The notes: generated by a model from the letters alone, not told the origin. Shown: positions 42,097 to 51,411, counted from the first letter of the stretch. The stretch is DNA of 64,000 nucleotides from an uncultured Flavobacteriales bacterium (GCA_905479105.1 CAJQLE010000005.1:62001-126000), one strand, 5' to 3'. Numbers and translations are program-made.

Positions 42097-43017
42097 ATGG
42101 TGATGAGATACTTATTTAATGAAATAGAAAATTGCAATATGTGTGGACATGAAGTCAACACGCATAAAGTTCTTGGGAAAAGGTTGAATAAATCTCAGGG
42201 ATTGAATCCAAAAGGTAAAGTTGGTATAACCACCTCAATATGTAAGTGCACAAATTGTGATTTAATCTATTCAAATCCACAACCAATTCCATTTGATATT
42301 GAAGATCATTATGGAGTTCCTCCTGAAGAATATTGGAAAGACTCCTATTTTGAATTGAATGATAATTACTTCAAAGGAGAAATATCCAGGCTGAAACAAT
42401 TGATTGACTTTAAATCAGGAATGAAATCTTTGGATATTGGAGCAGGCTTAGGTAAACAAATGATAGCGTTAGAAAAAGCTGGATTTGATGTATACGGATT
42501 TGAGCCGTCAAAACCATTTTATGAACTAGCAATTTCAAAAATGAAAATCTCTCCTGTAAAATTGAGACTGGGAATGATAGAAAAAATTGACTATGAAGAA
42601 AATAGCTTTGATTTTATATCCTTTGGAGCCGTTCTCGAACACCTATATGATCCTTCTGAATCGATTAAGAAAGCTTTAAAATGGGTTAAACCAAATGGAC
42701 TAATCCATATTGAAGTGCCATCTTCAAAATGGCTTACCAATAAAATCATTAATCTTTTTTACGCACTTCGATTTTCTGACTATGTCGGAAATATTAGTCC
42801 TATGCACGAGCCTTATCATCTGTATGAGTTTGGGTTGGACTCATTTAAACGAAACTCCAAAATTCATGACTATACCATTGCACACCATGAATTCTATGTT
42901 TGTGAAACGTATCTTCCAAAAATAATGGATGTAATAATCAAGCCTTATATGCAAAGGACTAATCAAGGAATGCAATTATGCGTTTGGCTAAGAAAAAATC
43001 CGCCTAACAAGCCTTAA
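42097..43017 (+). CDS. Zinc-ribbon class I SAM methyltransferase
   Basis: 306 aa. N-terminal zinc-ribbon-like cysteines (C12/C15 in 'NCNMCG', and 'CKCTNCDLIYSNPQP'), then a Methyltransf_23-type Rossmann domain with 'LDIGAGLGKQMIALEKAGFDVYGFEPS' and 'FDFISFGAVLEHLYDP', and 'GLIHIEVPSS'. These enzymes often methylate sugars or polyketide-like precursors, in surface polysaccharide synthesis. The gene is clearly richer in A and T than its neighbours and stands alone, so it may have been acquired recently. Substrate unknown. Confidence 0.82.
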   Translation: MVMRYLFNEIENCNMCGHEVNTHKVLGKRLNKSQGLNPKGKVGITTSICKCTNCDLIYSNPQPIPFDIEDHYGVPPEEYWKDSYFELNDNYFKGEISRLKQLIDFKSGMKSLDIGAGLGKQMIALEKAGFDVYGFEPSKPFYELAISKMKISPVKLRLGMIEKIDYEENSFDFISFGAVLEHLYDPSESIKKALKWVKPNGLIHIEVPSSKWLTNKIINLFYALRFSDYVGNISPMHEPYHLYEFGLDSFKRNSKIHDYTIAHHEFYVCETYLPKIMDVIIKPYMQRTNQGMQLCVWLRKNPPNKP

Positions 43018-43212
43018 GTTGGGCTAAAATCACTGCTGTTTTTTTACTCTCAGATTATAATAATTTGCTCTTTTAGCTCTTAATAATAGCGTAATCGAAT
43101 ATGGCGTTACTGAGCAGGTTGACATTACTTCAACACGCTTAAAAATATAGTTTTCAACACTTGATTTTCAGACCATTGACTGATCTAATTTTATTTAAAT
43201 TAAAAATGTCAA

Positions 43213-43806
43213 ATGATCCATCCAAATACTGAGTTGCAATTCATCAATGATGAAATCGGTTATGGCGTAGTCGCCAAAAAATTCATTCCAAAAGGAACAG
43301 TCACTTGGGTACTCGACAAATTTGATCGGTCATTCACGCCAAGAGAATTCGAAGAAATGGATGAACCCTATAAGAACATCTTGGATATTTATGCTTTCCG
43401 CAATAACATCGGTAACTATGTATTGTGCTGGGATAATGCACGATTTGTAAATCACAGTTTCAATTCAAATTGTTTGACCACCGCATACGATTTTGAAATC
43501 GCAGTGAGAGATATACAAGCAGGAGAGCAGCTTACAGACGATTACGGATACTTAAACATTAGCGTGCCTTTTAGAGCCATTCCAGAAGGAACAAGGAGGA
43601 AAATAGTATATCCGGATGATACGCTACGTTACCATAAAATTTGGGATAAAAAGTTGACCAATGCTTTCAAATCCATTACCAGTCATGAGCAGCCATTGAG
43701 CCCTCTGATTTCCTCAGGTATGTGGGAAAATATTCAGCTTATTTGCAAAGGAGAACGAGCCATGGATTCGATTCTATCAACATACTTCAACTCGACAAGC
43801 TCCTAA
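43213..43806 (+). CDS. SET-domain protein lysine methyltransferase
   Basis: 197 aa. The SET fold is visible: 'GYGVVAKKFIPKGTVTWVLD' (SET-N), 'YVLCWDNARFVNHSFNSNCLTT' containing the pseudoknot motif NHSxxxN, and 'FEIAVRDIQAGEQLTDDYGYL' with the catalytic-type DYGY. No pre-SET or post-SET cysteines are evident. Bacterial SET proteins can methylate lysines on ribosomal or chromatin-like proteins. No target is known here; Lys-rich THX-H1 and HU are encoded about 8 kb away. Stop overlaps pepT stop by four bases (convergent). Confidence 0.85.
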   Translation: MIHPNTELQFINDEIGYGVVAKKFIPKGTVTWVLDKFDRSFTPREFEEMDEPYKNILDIYAFRNNIGNYVLCWDNARFVNHSFNSNCLTTAYDFEIAVRDIQAGEQLTDDYGYLNISVPFRAIPEGTRRKIVYPDDTLRYHKIWDKKLTNAFKSITSHEQPLSPLISSGMWENIQLICKGERAMDSILSTYFNSTSS

Positions 43807-45044
43807 CCTCTTTCTTCCCAAATGCAAGCAAGGTTGACCAATGTTTCAACGGCCTTTTCCATGTCTTGAACACTGGCCCATTCCATCTTGCTGTGAAACG
43901 AGTGTTCACCAGCAAATATGTTGGGACAAGGCAATCCCATAAACGAAAGCTTCGAGCCATCAGTTCCTCCGCGTATACTCCCGGTAATTGGAGTAAGCCC
44001 TGATCTTTTTATAGCTTCAATGGCGTATTCTGAAACTTGAGGACATTCCTTAATCACATTCTTCATGTTTCGGTATTGCTCTGAAACTTCAAACTCAAAT
44101 GAAGAGTTTGGATAGTCCTTCATTACTTCTTCTAGAACGCCTTTTAATCGACTTTCATAATCACTCAAATCGCTATCAACAAAGGATCGAATAATCATTG
44201 TGATCTCGGCATTCTCAATTCCTCCAGTCATTTCGTATGGATGCACAAAGCCTTCTCGACCTTCGGTTGTTTCAGGAGACCAAGCGTCTTTGGGTAAACG
44301 GTCAACAAATGAACAAGCTGCTTTCAAAGCACTTTCCAATTTTCCTTTTGCAAATCCTGGATGGAAGTTCACGCCATGAATACTAATCTTCAACATATGT
44401 GCGCTAAATGTTTCATCTTCAAACGAACCAAGCGCCTCACCGTCAACAGTATATCCAAAATCGGCTCCTAATTTTTCAATGTTTACCGCGTCCGCTCCTC
44501 TTCCAATTTCTTCATCAGGTGTGAATAATATTCGAATGGCGCCATGTTTCACCTCAGGGTGATTCAAAAAATAATGTGCTGTATCCATTATTGCAGCTAC
44601 TCCAGCCTTGTTATCAGCTCCAAGCAAGGTTGTTCCATCTGCAGTGACAATATCGTTGCCAAGCTTCTTAGCGAGCTCAGGATGAGCCACTGGATCAATT
44701 ATTATACTCTTATCAGCAGGCAATGTCAAAACACTGCCGTCATAGTTTTTATGAATAATTGGATTTACATTCTTTCCACTACTCTCTGGTGATGTATCAA
44801 CATGCGAGCAAAAGCAAATTACAGGAATAGATTTTTCTGTATTGGCCGGAATGGTAGCATAGACATATCCTAGCTCATCCATCTCAGCATCCTTCACTCC
44901 TAACTCTTTCAATTCTTGAACTAGAATTCTACTTAAATTCTTCTGCTTTTCAGTGGACGGAATTGAATCGCTGTGAGGATCCGATTGAGTATCAATCTTT
45001 ACATATCGAAGAAACCGATCAAGAACAGTGTAGCTATAATGCAT
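43803..45044 (-). CDS. pepT: Peptidase T (tripeptide aminopeptidase)
   Basis: 413 aa M20B zinc peptidase that removes the N-terminal residue from tripeptides in the cytoplasm. Motifs: 'ICFCSHVDTSPESSGKNV' (first metal ligand), 'TTLLGADNKAGVAAIMD' (bridging Asp), 'LFTPDEEIGRGAD' (catalytic Glu), 'YTVDGEALG', and 'GGTDGSKLSFMGLPCPNIFAGEHSFHSKMEW' near the end. The length matches E. coli PepT (408 aa). No signal peptide. Monocistronic. Confidence 0.94.
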   Translation of the reverse strand: MHYSYTVLDRFLRYVKIDTQSDPHSDSIPSTEKQKNLSRILVQELKELGVKDAEMDELGYVYATIPANTEKSIPVICFCSHVDTSPESSGKNVNPIIHKNYDGSVLTLPADKSIIIDPVAHPELAKKLGNDIVTADGTTLLGADNKAGVAAIMDTAHYFLNHPEVKHGAIRILFTPDEEIGRGADAVNIEKLGADFGYTVDGEALGSFEDETFSAHMLKISIHGVNFHPGFAKGKLESALKAACSFVDRLPKDAWSPETTEGREGFVHPYEMTGGIENAEITMIIRSFVDSDLSDYESRLKGVLEEVMKDYPNSSFEFEVSEQYRNMKNVIKECPQVSEYAIEAIKRSGLTPITGSIRGGTDGSKLSFMGLPCPNIFAGEHSFHSKMEWASVQDMEKAVETLVNLACIWEERG

Positions 45045-45111
45045 GAATAATTCGTTTCCTCAAAGATGCAGATTGAAAATAAAGTAGAACTTTAGATCTT
45101 CAATCAATATT

Positions 45112-45984
45112 ATGATCAACTACAACCCTAAAGACTGGTTCGGACTCATTTTCAAATTTCATAAAAGCGATACATTCAGGCAGCTATTTTGGGTCATCCT
45201 ATCTGTATCGATTTACAGTCTTGTGATTGTATATATTGAATTGGATGTGATGCAAATGAACTTCACATCAACGGTCATGCATTCGCTGCTTGGCTTCATC
45301 ATTTCACTCTTACTGGTATTTAGAACCAATACCGCTTATGACAGATGGTGGGAAGGAAGGAAGCAATGGGGTGCTTTGGTAAATGTATCGCGGAATTTCA
45401 GTCTCAAAGTATTATCGTCAATTCCTGATGAGAAAGTTAGGAATCAACTTTTAAAATGGACAAGACTTTATCCATTTGTACTAAAAGAGCATTTAAGAAA
45501 TGCACAATACGACCTTCTAGATGAAGAAACAATTAGTCTTTTCCCAAAGGACTCTATTAACGCAGATCACGTTCCTAATTCTATTGCACTTAAGATGCAA
45601 ATACTAGTTGAGGACTCCACTAAAGAAAACTTCAATAGTTCAAACAAACTGGCTTTATTAGAAGATTTAAATCGATTCACCGACATATGTGGTGCCTGCG
45701 AAAGAATCAAGAAAACTCCCATTCCTTATACCTATAACATCTTTATAAAGAAGTTCATTTTTGTGTATACCATTACAATGCCGATTGGGTTTGCAGGAGC
45801 ATTCGAATATTGGACTATCCTGATAACAGGATTCACCTTTTACATCTTAGCCAGTCTGGAATTGATCGCAGAATCCATTGAAGATCCCTTTGGATTGGAT
45901 TCAGATGATCTTCCAACGGATGATATGGCAGTAAACATTGCCAAAAACATTAAGGAACTTGAAAAGTTAAAGTCTATTGAATAA
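45112..45984 (+). CDS. Bestrophin-family ion channel
   Basis: 290 aa membrane protein of the bestrophin/YneE family. Features: 'NPKDWFGLIFKFHKSDTFRQLFWVIL', first two membrane helices, 'LLGFIISLLLVFRTNTAYDRWWEGRKQWGALVNVSRNF' (the family signature), a cytoplasmic region, then 'IPYTYNIFIKKFIFVYTITMPIGFAG' and 'DPFGLDSDDLPTDDMAVNIAKNI'. Bacterial homologues form pentameric channels selective for cations or anions. The stop region overlaps the end of the convergent haloperoxidase gene by 11 bases. Confidence 0.92.
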   Translation: MINYNPKDWFGLIFKFHKSDTFRQLFWVILSVSIYSLVIVYIELDVMQMNFTSTVMHSLLGFIISLLLVFRTNTAYDRWWEGRKQWGALVNVSRNFSLKVLSSIPDEKVRNQLLKWTRLYPFVLKEHLRNAQYDLLDEETISLFPKDSINADHVPNSIALKMQILVEDSTKENFNSSNKLALLEDLNRFTDICGACERIKKTPIPYTYNIFIKKFIFVYTITMPIGFAGAFEYWTILITGFTFYILASLELIAESIEDPFGLDSDDLPTDDMAVNIAKNIKELEKLKSIE

Positions 45985-48205
45985 TCAAGCGATGACTTGA
46001 TTTCGACTCTTTACCAATCACCGTTAAGAAGTAAACTCCTTTTGATTGATTAGAAAGGTTTACATCAAATACTGATGACTTACAGTCATTGGAGATGGCC
46101 TGATTAAAAACCATTCTTCCGAAAGTATCATAGACAAAGAATTCAACTTCTTGACCACAGGCATTGTCAAGCGTAACATTAAAGCGCCCATCTGCACTCG
46201 GGTTTGGATAGGCTTTAATGCCTGAAGAAATTAATTGAGCACTCTCATTAACACCAGTAATCGTATCATCTTTACCTAGGAAAAGCGCTTCGGCATAATT
46301 GAATGCTTCAATACCGATAATCCTTCCCATCTTTCTCCCAGGAATATCATCAGCAGGAGGGTGAATTCCGCCCCAAATGCGAGACAAGCTGCATTGGTCA
46401 GAAGCGTCATAATACTTTGCCCATTCCAACACAATAGTGTCACTTGGTCCTTTTTCAAATACCAAAAAATCATTTTTTGGAGCTACAAAACGACCTACTC
46501 CACCTGGAAAATATTCATCTCCCGTAAGCATAGTCATAATTTCTGCTGCTGCTCTTGAGTATGTTGAATGTCCCGACACAAATCCCGGGAAAGGAGGCGT
46601 AACAAAAGATGGTCGCTGGTATGGCCACCAATCGCGCGCTAAAATCCAACCAACATGGGCGATATCTGTTTCAGCATTCGAAATGAAATTATGTCCTCTC
46701 CATGCTTTCACTTTTATTTTTCCAACAAACTGATTGCCACCTCCTGCTAAGGAATCACCAATAGCAATTTGCTCAATATAACCTGGTATTAATTCAATTC
46801 CTGCAGGATGATAATTCGGCAAATTAGGATCCGAGGATTGTCCGAGTTTCGCCATATACCGCAAAGCTGATATAGGCCTGATATAATCATAGTAACCTTT
46901 TACACCCCAAGAAGCAATTGCTGCATCATGCATGGCTCCACCTAATGTCAAATAAGCCTTAACTTGATATTCCAAATGATCCAATTCCTCTCCTTCTCCT
47001 TTATAATGGAAATTGAATTCTGGATAATCCATTACCGCATTAAGAAGGGTAAACCAATGGCCTGGAGGCGTTTCACTATCAGGCCCATCCGCCCAAAACT
47101 CAGCCAAAACTCGAGCATAGTCACCACGTTTTTTCATTTGAGGTGGATATGGAAGTCCAGTGGATGGATTCACATCATAACCTAGACTGACATCTCCTCC
47201 GTTGTCAAAATCATAAAATGATGGGAATTCAGAAAAAGAATCAGGATACATCTCAAAAGGAATATTGCCAATATTGTTCGGTGAAATATCCCACACGGTA
47301 GTATCTGAAGGATCCATATGACTACTCCACGCTGATACCAACTCAAACGTCCATTTATACAAATCAGAATCCCCCGCTCCATTCACCGTATCTAAATAAG
47401 GAGGGTGACCAGGGTTGTGAAAAACCCACCAATCTTCCGAATCTCTTTGAAGGATTTCAAGATCATCTTCAGTAAAGGAGAAAGCATCAACAGAACCCCA
47501 TTCAGGACTCAAGCATTCAGGTATACCACCTAAAAACAAGTTTCCACTCTGATCAACGAAGGTGTCAAACTTCAATGGCTGCCACCTATTCGGATCAATT
47601 AAATCAGGATTTCCCGGAGCTCCGAGATCCAAAGCAGGATTTACTGGTTCGTAAAAGCGATTTGTATAATCATTGATTTCATTGGCACCATCTTGCTGAC
47701 CATAATTGATCATGTAAGCAGCTATGTAATTTCCTAATGCAGCAGGATCACCAGACGCATAATTCCAAGATGTTTTGTTTTGGTCAAAGCCGAGGTCTGC
47801 AAACAATGAATCCATTAAAAACAGACTGTGACTAGCACCTGGAGAGTGCTCAAAACGATGTGTTAGTAGCCTATATGCTGCATAACTTACTGCCTCTTCT
47901 CTGAACTTCTTTAATAAAAGTGGATCCAATGGTGCTTCTACTCCATTAAATGGAACAGGGAAGCCATTCATTTCTTTGCCCAAAAATAAGGTGCTAGCAG
48001 CAGTATCGTAGGCTGCCCAAACATCATACATAACAATGGATGTATGGAATAAATTCCTTGCATGAACAGTAGGTCTCGCAAAATCATTACGAATCGCCTC
48101 TAATAAAACTTCATTCCATTCGCGGGCGATTGAATTTTGGGATTTTACGTCTAATGCCCCTATGCACAGTGCGAAAAAAAGAATTGAGAATAGAAAGCTT
48201 CTCAT
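45974..48205 (-). CDS. T9SS-exported vanadium-dependent haloperoxidase-like enzyme
   Basis: 743 aa. Signal peptide ('CIGALDVKSQ'), an all-helical PAP2/haloperoxidase domain (about residues 30-645), and a type A T9SS sorting domain at the end ('IKAYPNPSADGRFNVTLD', 'SKGVYFLTVIG'). Vanadate-site motifs are present: 'KGYYDYIRP', 'RPSFVTPPFPGFVSGHSTYSRA', and 'SRIWGGIHPPADD'. Such enzymes oxidise halides with hydrogen peroxide, or act as phosphatases on the same scaffold; which applies cannot be read here. Location is the cell surface or medium. Bromide and iodide oxidation would fit a marine cell, as inference. Confidence 0.9.
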   Translation of the reverse strand: MRSFLFSILFFALCIGALDVKSQNSIAREWNEVLLEAIRNDFARPTVHARNLFHTSIVMYDVWAAYDTAASTLFLGKEMNGFPVPFNGVEAPLDPLLLKKFREEAVSYAAYRLLTHRFEHSPGASHSLFLMDSLFADLGFDQNKTSWNYASGDPAALGNYIAAYMINYGQQDGANEINDYTNRFYEPVNPALDLGAPGNPDLIDPNRWQPLKFDTFVDQSGNLFLGGIPECLSPEWGSVDAFSFTEDDLEILQRDSEDWWVFHNPGHPPYLDTVNGAGDSDLYKWTFELVSAWSSHMDPSDTTVWDISPNNIGNIPFEMYPDSFSEFPSFYDFDNGGDVSLGYDVNPSTGLPYPPQMKKRGDYARVLAEFWADGPDSETPPGHWFTLLNAVMDYPEFNFHYKGEGEELDHLEYQVKAYLTLGGAMHDAAIASWGVKGYYDYIRPISALRYMAKLGQSSDPNLPNYHPAGIELIPGYIEQIAIGDSLAGGGNQFVGKIKVKAWRGHNFISNAETDIAHVGWILARDWWPYQRPSFVTPPFPGFVSGHSTYSRAAAEIMTMLTGDEYFPGGVGRFVAPKNDFLVFEKGPSDTIVLEWAKYYDASDQCSLSRIWGGIHPPADDIPGRKMGRIIGIEAFNYAEALFLGKDDTITGVNESAQLISSGIKAYPNPSADGRFNVTLDNACGQEVEFFVYDTFGRMVFNQAISNDCKSSVFDVNLSNQSKGVYFLTVIGKESKSSHRLIIQ

Positions 48206-48269
48206 AATAATTATAAATAGAAAATATGACTAATTCAAGTCGAATGTATGAAATTCCTCGATGAGTAGT

Positions 48270-49148
48270 TTAAATATGTCGCTCAGCGTGATAACTACTT
48301 CTCACCAACGGTCCACTTTCTACATGATCAATTCCTATAGACTCTCCATATTCTTTGTATTCTGCAAAAACTTCTGGTTTAACCCAATCCTTGACAGGCA
48401 AGTGTTTCTTTGATGGTTGCAAGTATTGACCAATGGTAACAACCGAAACACCTTGAGCATGTAAATCTCTTAATGTTTGGAATACTTCTTCTTTCTCTTC
48501 TCCAAGACCAACCATTATTCCGCTCTTTGTTCTATTGATTCCGCCTTCTTTAAGGCGTTTAAGAACTTCCATGCTTCGCCAATATTTGGCCTGAATTCTA
48601 ACATTCTTAGTAATCCTCTCAACAGTCTCTATATTATGAGAAACCACCTCCGGTTTAACCTCCAATATAGGATCAAGATTCTTCCACTCACCCTTAAAAT
48701 CGGGAATTAGGGTTTCAATGGTAACATCAGGGTTCTTCTTACGAATCATCTCAATTGTTTTCTTCCAATGATTAGCGCCTCCGTCAGGTAAGTCATCTCT
48801 ATCAACAGAGGTGATTACTGCATGCTTCAGTCCCATCACTCGAATACTATCAGCGACCTTTGCTGGCTCAAAAATATCAACCTCCTCGCCAGCACCTGTA
48901 GCAACATTGCAAAATTGACAAGATCGAGTACATGTATTTCCGAGTATCATGAAAGTGGCTGTTCCTGCACTCCAGCATTCACTTTGGTTAGGACATTTAC
49001 CACTTGAGCAAATGGTATGGAGGTTTCTATCTTCCACCACTTCTTTTACGCGCAAATATTCCTTGCCTCCAGGAATCTTAACTTTTAACCAATCTGGTTT
49101 TTTGATCCTTACTTCTTGGTCTTCTTTGTTCTTTAATAAATTCGCCAT
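48270..49148 (-). CDS. lipA: Lipoyl synthase
   Basis: 292 aa radical SAM enzyme that inserts two sulfurs into octanoyl chains on E2 and H proteins. Both iron-sulfur motifs are present: the auxiliary-cluster 'CSSGKCPNQSECW' and the SAM-cluster 'NTCTRSCQFCNV' (C-x3-C-x2-C), plus the terminal 'GPLVRSSYHAE' serine region. 'SVDRDDLPDGGANHW' and 'LIPDFKGEW' are also diagnostic. It supplies the cofactor needed by branched-chain dehydrogenase and other E2 enzymes. Nine bases separate it from rocD upstream, suggesting one transcript. Confidence 0.97.
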   Translation of the reverse strand: MANLLKNKEDQEVRIKKPDWLKVKIPGGKEYLRVKEVVEDRNLHTICSSGKCPNQSECWSAGTATFMILGNTCTRSCQFCNVATGAGEEVDIFEPAKVADSIRVMGLKHAVITSVDRDDLPDGGANHWKKTIEMIRKKNPDVTIETLIPDFKGEWKNLDPILEVKPEVVSHNIETVERITKNVRIQAKYWRSMEVLKRLKEGGINRTKSGIMVGLGEEKEEVFQTLRDLHAQGVSVVTIGQYLQPSKKHLPVKDWVKPEVFAEYKEYGESIGIDHVESGPLVRSSYHAERHI

Positions 49149-49157
49149 TGAGCAATC

Positions 49158-50438
49158 TTATTTTTTTTCGAATTCAGCGATTGTGCTTTTAATAATAGCA
49201 ACGCATTCCATCAATTGTTCTTCAGTCATCACAAGTGGTGGCGCAAAACGAATAATATTTCCATGTGTTGGTTTAGCTAGTAGGCCTTTTTCCATGAGTC
49301 TTACGCAAATATCCCATGCAGTAGAACTATCCTCTGTATCGTTAATCAATACTGCATTTAGCAATCCTCTTCCACGCACAAGCTTTACAATGTTGAGTTC
49401 ACTAGCCAGTGCCGTCATTTCTGAGCGGAATATATCACCCAATCTACGAGCATTCTGAGCTAATTTCTCATCTTTCACAACTTCCAATGCTGCCACAGCA
49501 ACAGCCGCTGCAATTGGATTACCTCCAAATGTGCTTCCATGTTGACCCGGCTTGATAACATTCATTATTTCATCATTCGCCAAAACAGCTGAAACAGGGT
49601 ACGCTCCACCACTCAAAGCCTTACCAAGAATTAGAATGTCAGGATGAGTATATGTTGCTGCTTGACGCTCGCAGTGACCTTCGCAAGAGCATTTACCACA
49701 AACGGCTAGTAATGATCCCGTTCGAGCAATACCTGTTTGAATCTCATCAGCTATAAATAGAACATTGTTCTCAGCGCAGATTGCTTTTGCCTTCATTATA
49801 TAATCGACATCAGGAGTATTTACTCCAGCCTCTCCTTGAATGGGCTCTACCAAAAAAGCAACTACATTATCTTCTTTGACTGACTTAGCCAAAGCTTCAA
49901 GATCGTTGTATGCAATACTTTCAAATCCTGGAGTATAAGGTCCAAAGTTCTTTCGAGCATCGTGATCATTTGAAAACGACACTATAGTAGTGGTGCGACC
50001 ATGGAAATTATCATTGGCTACAATGATTTTAGCCTTATCCGGTTCTATTCCCATTTTTTCATAGCCATACTTTCTAGCAAGCTTTATAGCCGTCTCTACT
50101 GCCTCTGCACCAGAGTTCATTGGAAGAACCTTGTCAAAAGAGAAATATTCCGTTACAAACTTTTCATACTCTCCAAGTCTCGAGTTAAAAAAAGCGCGAC
50201 TTGTAAGTGTTAAGCGTTTAGCTTGCTCGACCATAGCATCAATTATTCTAGGGTGACAATGTCCTTGATTAACTGCGGAGTATGCTGATAAAAAATCGAA
50301 ATACCTTTTTCCTTCTATATCCCAAACATAAACGCCTTCGCCTCTATCAAGAACAACTGGAAGAGGGTGATAATTATGTGCTCCATATTTATTCTCTAAA
50401 GCGATCGCCTCGTCTGTCGTAAGTTGAACTAATTCCAT
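49158..50438 (-). CDS. rocD: Ornithine-oxo-acid transaminase with a Cys-rich insert
   Basis: 426 aa class III PLP aminotransferase that converts ornithine and 2-oxoglutarate to glutamate semialdehyde and glutamate, for arginine and proline metabolism. Signatures: 'KYGAHNYHPLPVVLDRGEGVYVWDIEGKRYFDFLSAYSAVNQGHCHP', 'NSGAEAVETAIKLARKYGY', 'FIADEIQTGIARTG' and the lysine in 'ILGKALSGG'. Between them lies an insertion with four cysteines, 'VCGKCSCEGHCERQ', absent in well-known RocD proteins but which I have seen in some Bacteroidota sequences. It looks like a metal-binding loop near the active site. lipA follows after nine bases. Confidence 0.93.
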   Translation of the reverse strand: MELVQLTTDEAIALENKYGAHNYHPLPVVLDRGEGVYVWDIEGKRYFDFLSAYSAVNQGHCHPRIIDAMVEQAKRLTLTSRAFFNSRLGEYEKFVTEYFSFDKVLPMNSGAEAVETAIKLARKYGYEKMGIEPDKAKIIVANDNFHGRTTTIVSFSNDHDARKNFGPYTPGFESIAYNDLEALAKSVKEDNVVAFLVEPIQGEAGVNTPDVDYIMKAKAICAENNVLFIADEIQTGIARTGSLLAVCGKCSCEGHCERQAATYTHPDILILGKALSGGAYPVSAVLANDEIMNVIKPGQHGSTFGGNPIAAAVAVAALEVVKDEKLAQNARRLGDIFRSEMTALASELNIVKLVRGRGLLNAVLINDTEDSSTAWDICVRLMEKGLLAKPTHGNIIRFAPPLVMTEEQLMECVAIIKSTIAEFEKK

Positions 50439-50534
50439 GTAACAAAAGTTTGAAAATTGATCTCAAAGATATAGGTTGTATTTTGGTCATCGCACTCTTA
50501 AAGTCATTATATATATAAGTTTAAAATAGAAGCC

Positions 50535-50945
50535 ATGAAGTGGAAAAGTCATTTAATTACTACTGTTATGTTATGTTCATTTTTCAGCCTTCAAGCACAG
50601 TGGGTTAAGAACCTAAATGAGTTTACCACTCAAGAGAGCTTCGATAATATTAAAGTAATCCAACTTGATGATTCAGATGACGCATCAAGCTTTGTTATTT
50701 GGGTAAAGGAACATGTAAGAGAACACTATCATGAAGAACACACAGAAGTAGTTTATGTAATGGAAGGTTTCGGCATAATGACATTGGGGGACAAATCAAA
50801 CCCCATTGAAAAAGGCGATTATATTTTCATTCCAAAGGGTACTTCCCATTCTGTTAGAGTGACAAATAACCAAACTTTAAAAGTGATAAGCATTCAGTCA
50901 CCTCACTTTGATGGCACAGACAGACACTTCACAAAGCCCGATTAG
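50535..50945 (+). CDS. Secreted single-domain cupin protein
   Basis: 136 aa with signal peptide ('FFSLQAQW'). One cupin barrel in residues about 50-125: 'HVREHYHEEHTEVVYVMEGFGIMTLGDK' carries the first motif (HxHxxxxE-like, with H and E ligands), and 'EKGDYIFIPKGTSHSVRV' the second. A divalent metal is likely. The ligand or reaction is unknown. It is monocistronic and sits upstream of HU with a 177-base gap that has a hairpin and a promoter. Confidence 0.82.
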   Translation: MKWKSHLITTVMLCSFFSLQAQWVKNLNEFTTQESFDNIKVIQLDDSDDASSFVIWVKEHVREHYHEEHTEVVYVMEGFGIMTLGDKSNPIEKGDYIFIPKGTSHSVRVTNNQTLKVISIQSPHFDGTDRHFTKPD

Positions 50946-51016
50946 TGTGGATTTTGAAGATTATGACTGTTCAAATCTTTGAAAAACCCCTAAATACCCC
51001 CTCACTTATTAACAAA

Positions 51017-51044
51017 GAGGTGCTTTTATCAACAAAAGCACCTC
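51017..51044. promoter_or_regulatory. Perfect 11-bp inverted repeat upstream of the HU promoter
   Basis: GAGGTGCTTTT (51017-51027) and AAAAGCACCTC (51034-51044) around ATCAAC. No T-run follows on either strand, so it is a poor terminator of the usual type. It ends seven bases before the predicted -33 box of the HU promoter. It may be a transcript-end hairpin of the cupin gene or an operator. Confidence 0.5.
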
Positions 51045-51050
51045 AAACAC

Positions 51051-51081
51051 TTGCAGTCTGCGCGGTTGAGACACATATTTG
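51051..51081 (+). promoter_or_regulatory. Predicted Bacteroidota-type promoter for HU
   Basis: TTG at 51051 and CATATTTG at 51074-51081 are 20 bases apart, matching the Bacteroidota consensus TTG-N(about 19)-TAnnTTTG with one mismatch. It would start transcription about 30 bases before the HU ATG. Confidence 0.4.
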
Positions 51082-51122
51082 TTCTCGTTGAAACAAAATG
51101 TTTAACCTAAAAACTATTTAAA

Positions 51123-51395
51123 ATGAATAAAGCTGAATTGATTGACGCTATGGCTAACGGAGCCGGAATTTCTAAAGCTGATGCTAAAAAAGCATTAGAT
51201 GCATTTATCGACACTACAACTGGCGCACTTAAGAAAGGTGACAGAGTTGCTCTTGTTGGATTTGGTTCTTTCTCTGTATCTAACCGTTCTGCTCGTACAG
51301 GTCGTAACCCGCAAACTGGTAAAGAAATTAAGATCGCTGCTAAGAACGTTGTTAAGTTCAAAGCAGGAGCTGACCTAGGTGGAGCTGTAAACTAA
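51123..51395 (+). CDS. hup: HU-family DNA-binding protein
   Basis: 90 aa, complete HU fold: '[40 protein letters not shown]', then '[30 protein letters not shown]' with the DNA-intercalating Arg-Asn-Pro arm, and '[11 protein letters not shown]'. It bends and compacts DNA as a homo- or heterodimer. Codon use points to high expression. A terminator follows, and the THX-H1 gene is next, so two basic chromatin- or ribosome-related genes are adjacent. Confidence 0.96.
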   Translation: MNKAELIDAMANGAGISKADAKKALDAFIDTTTGALKKGDRVALVGFGSFSVSNRSARTGRNPQTGKEIKIAAKNVVKFKAGADLGGAVN

Positions 51396-51411
51396 GATTC
51401 ACTGAAGAAAT

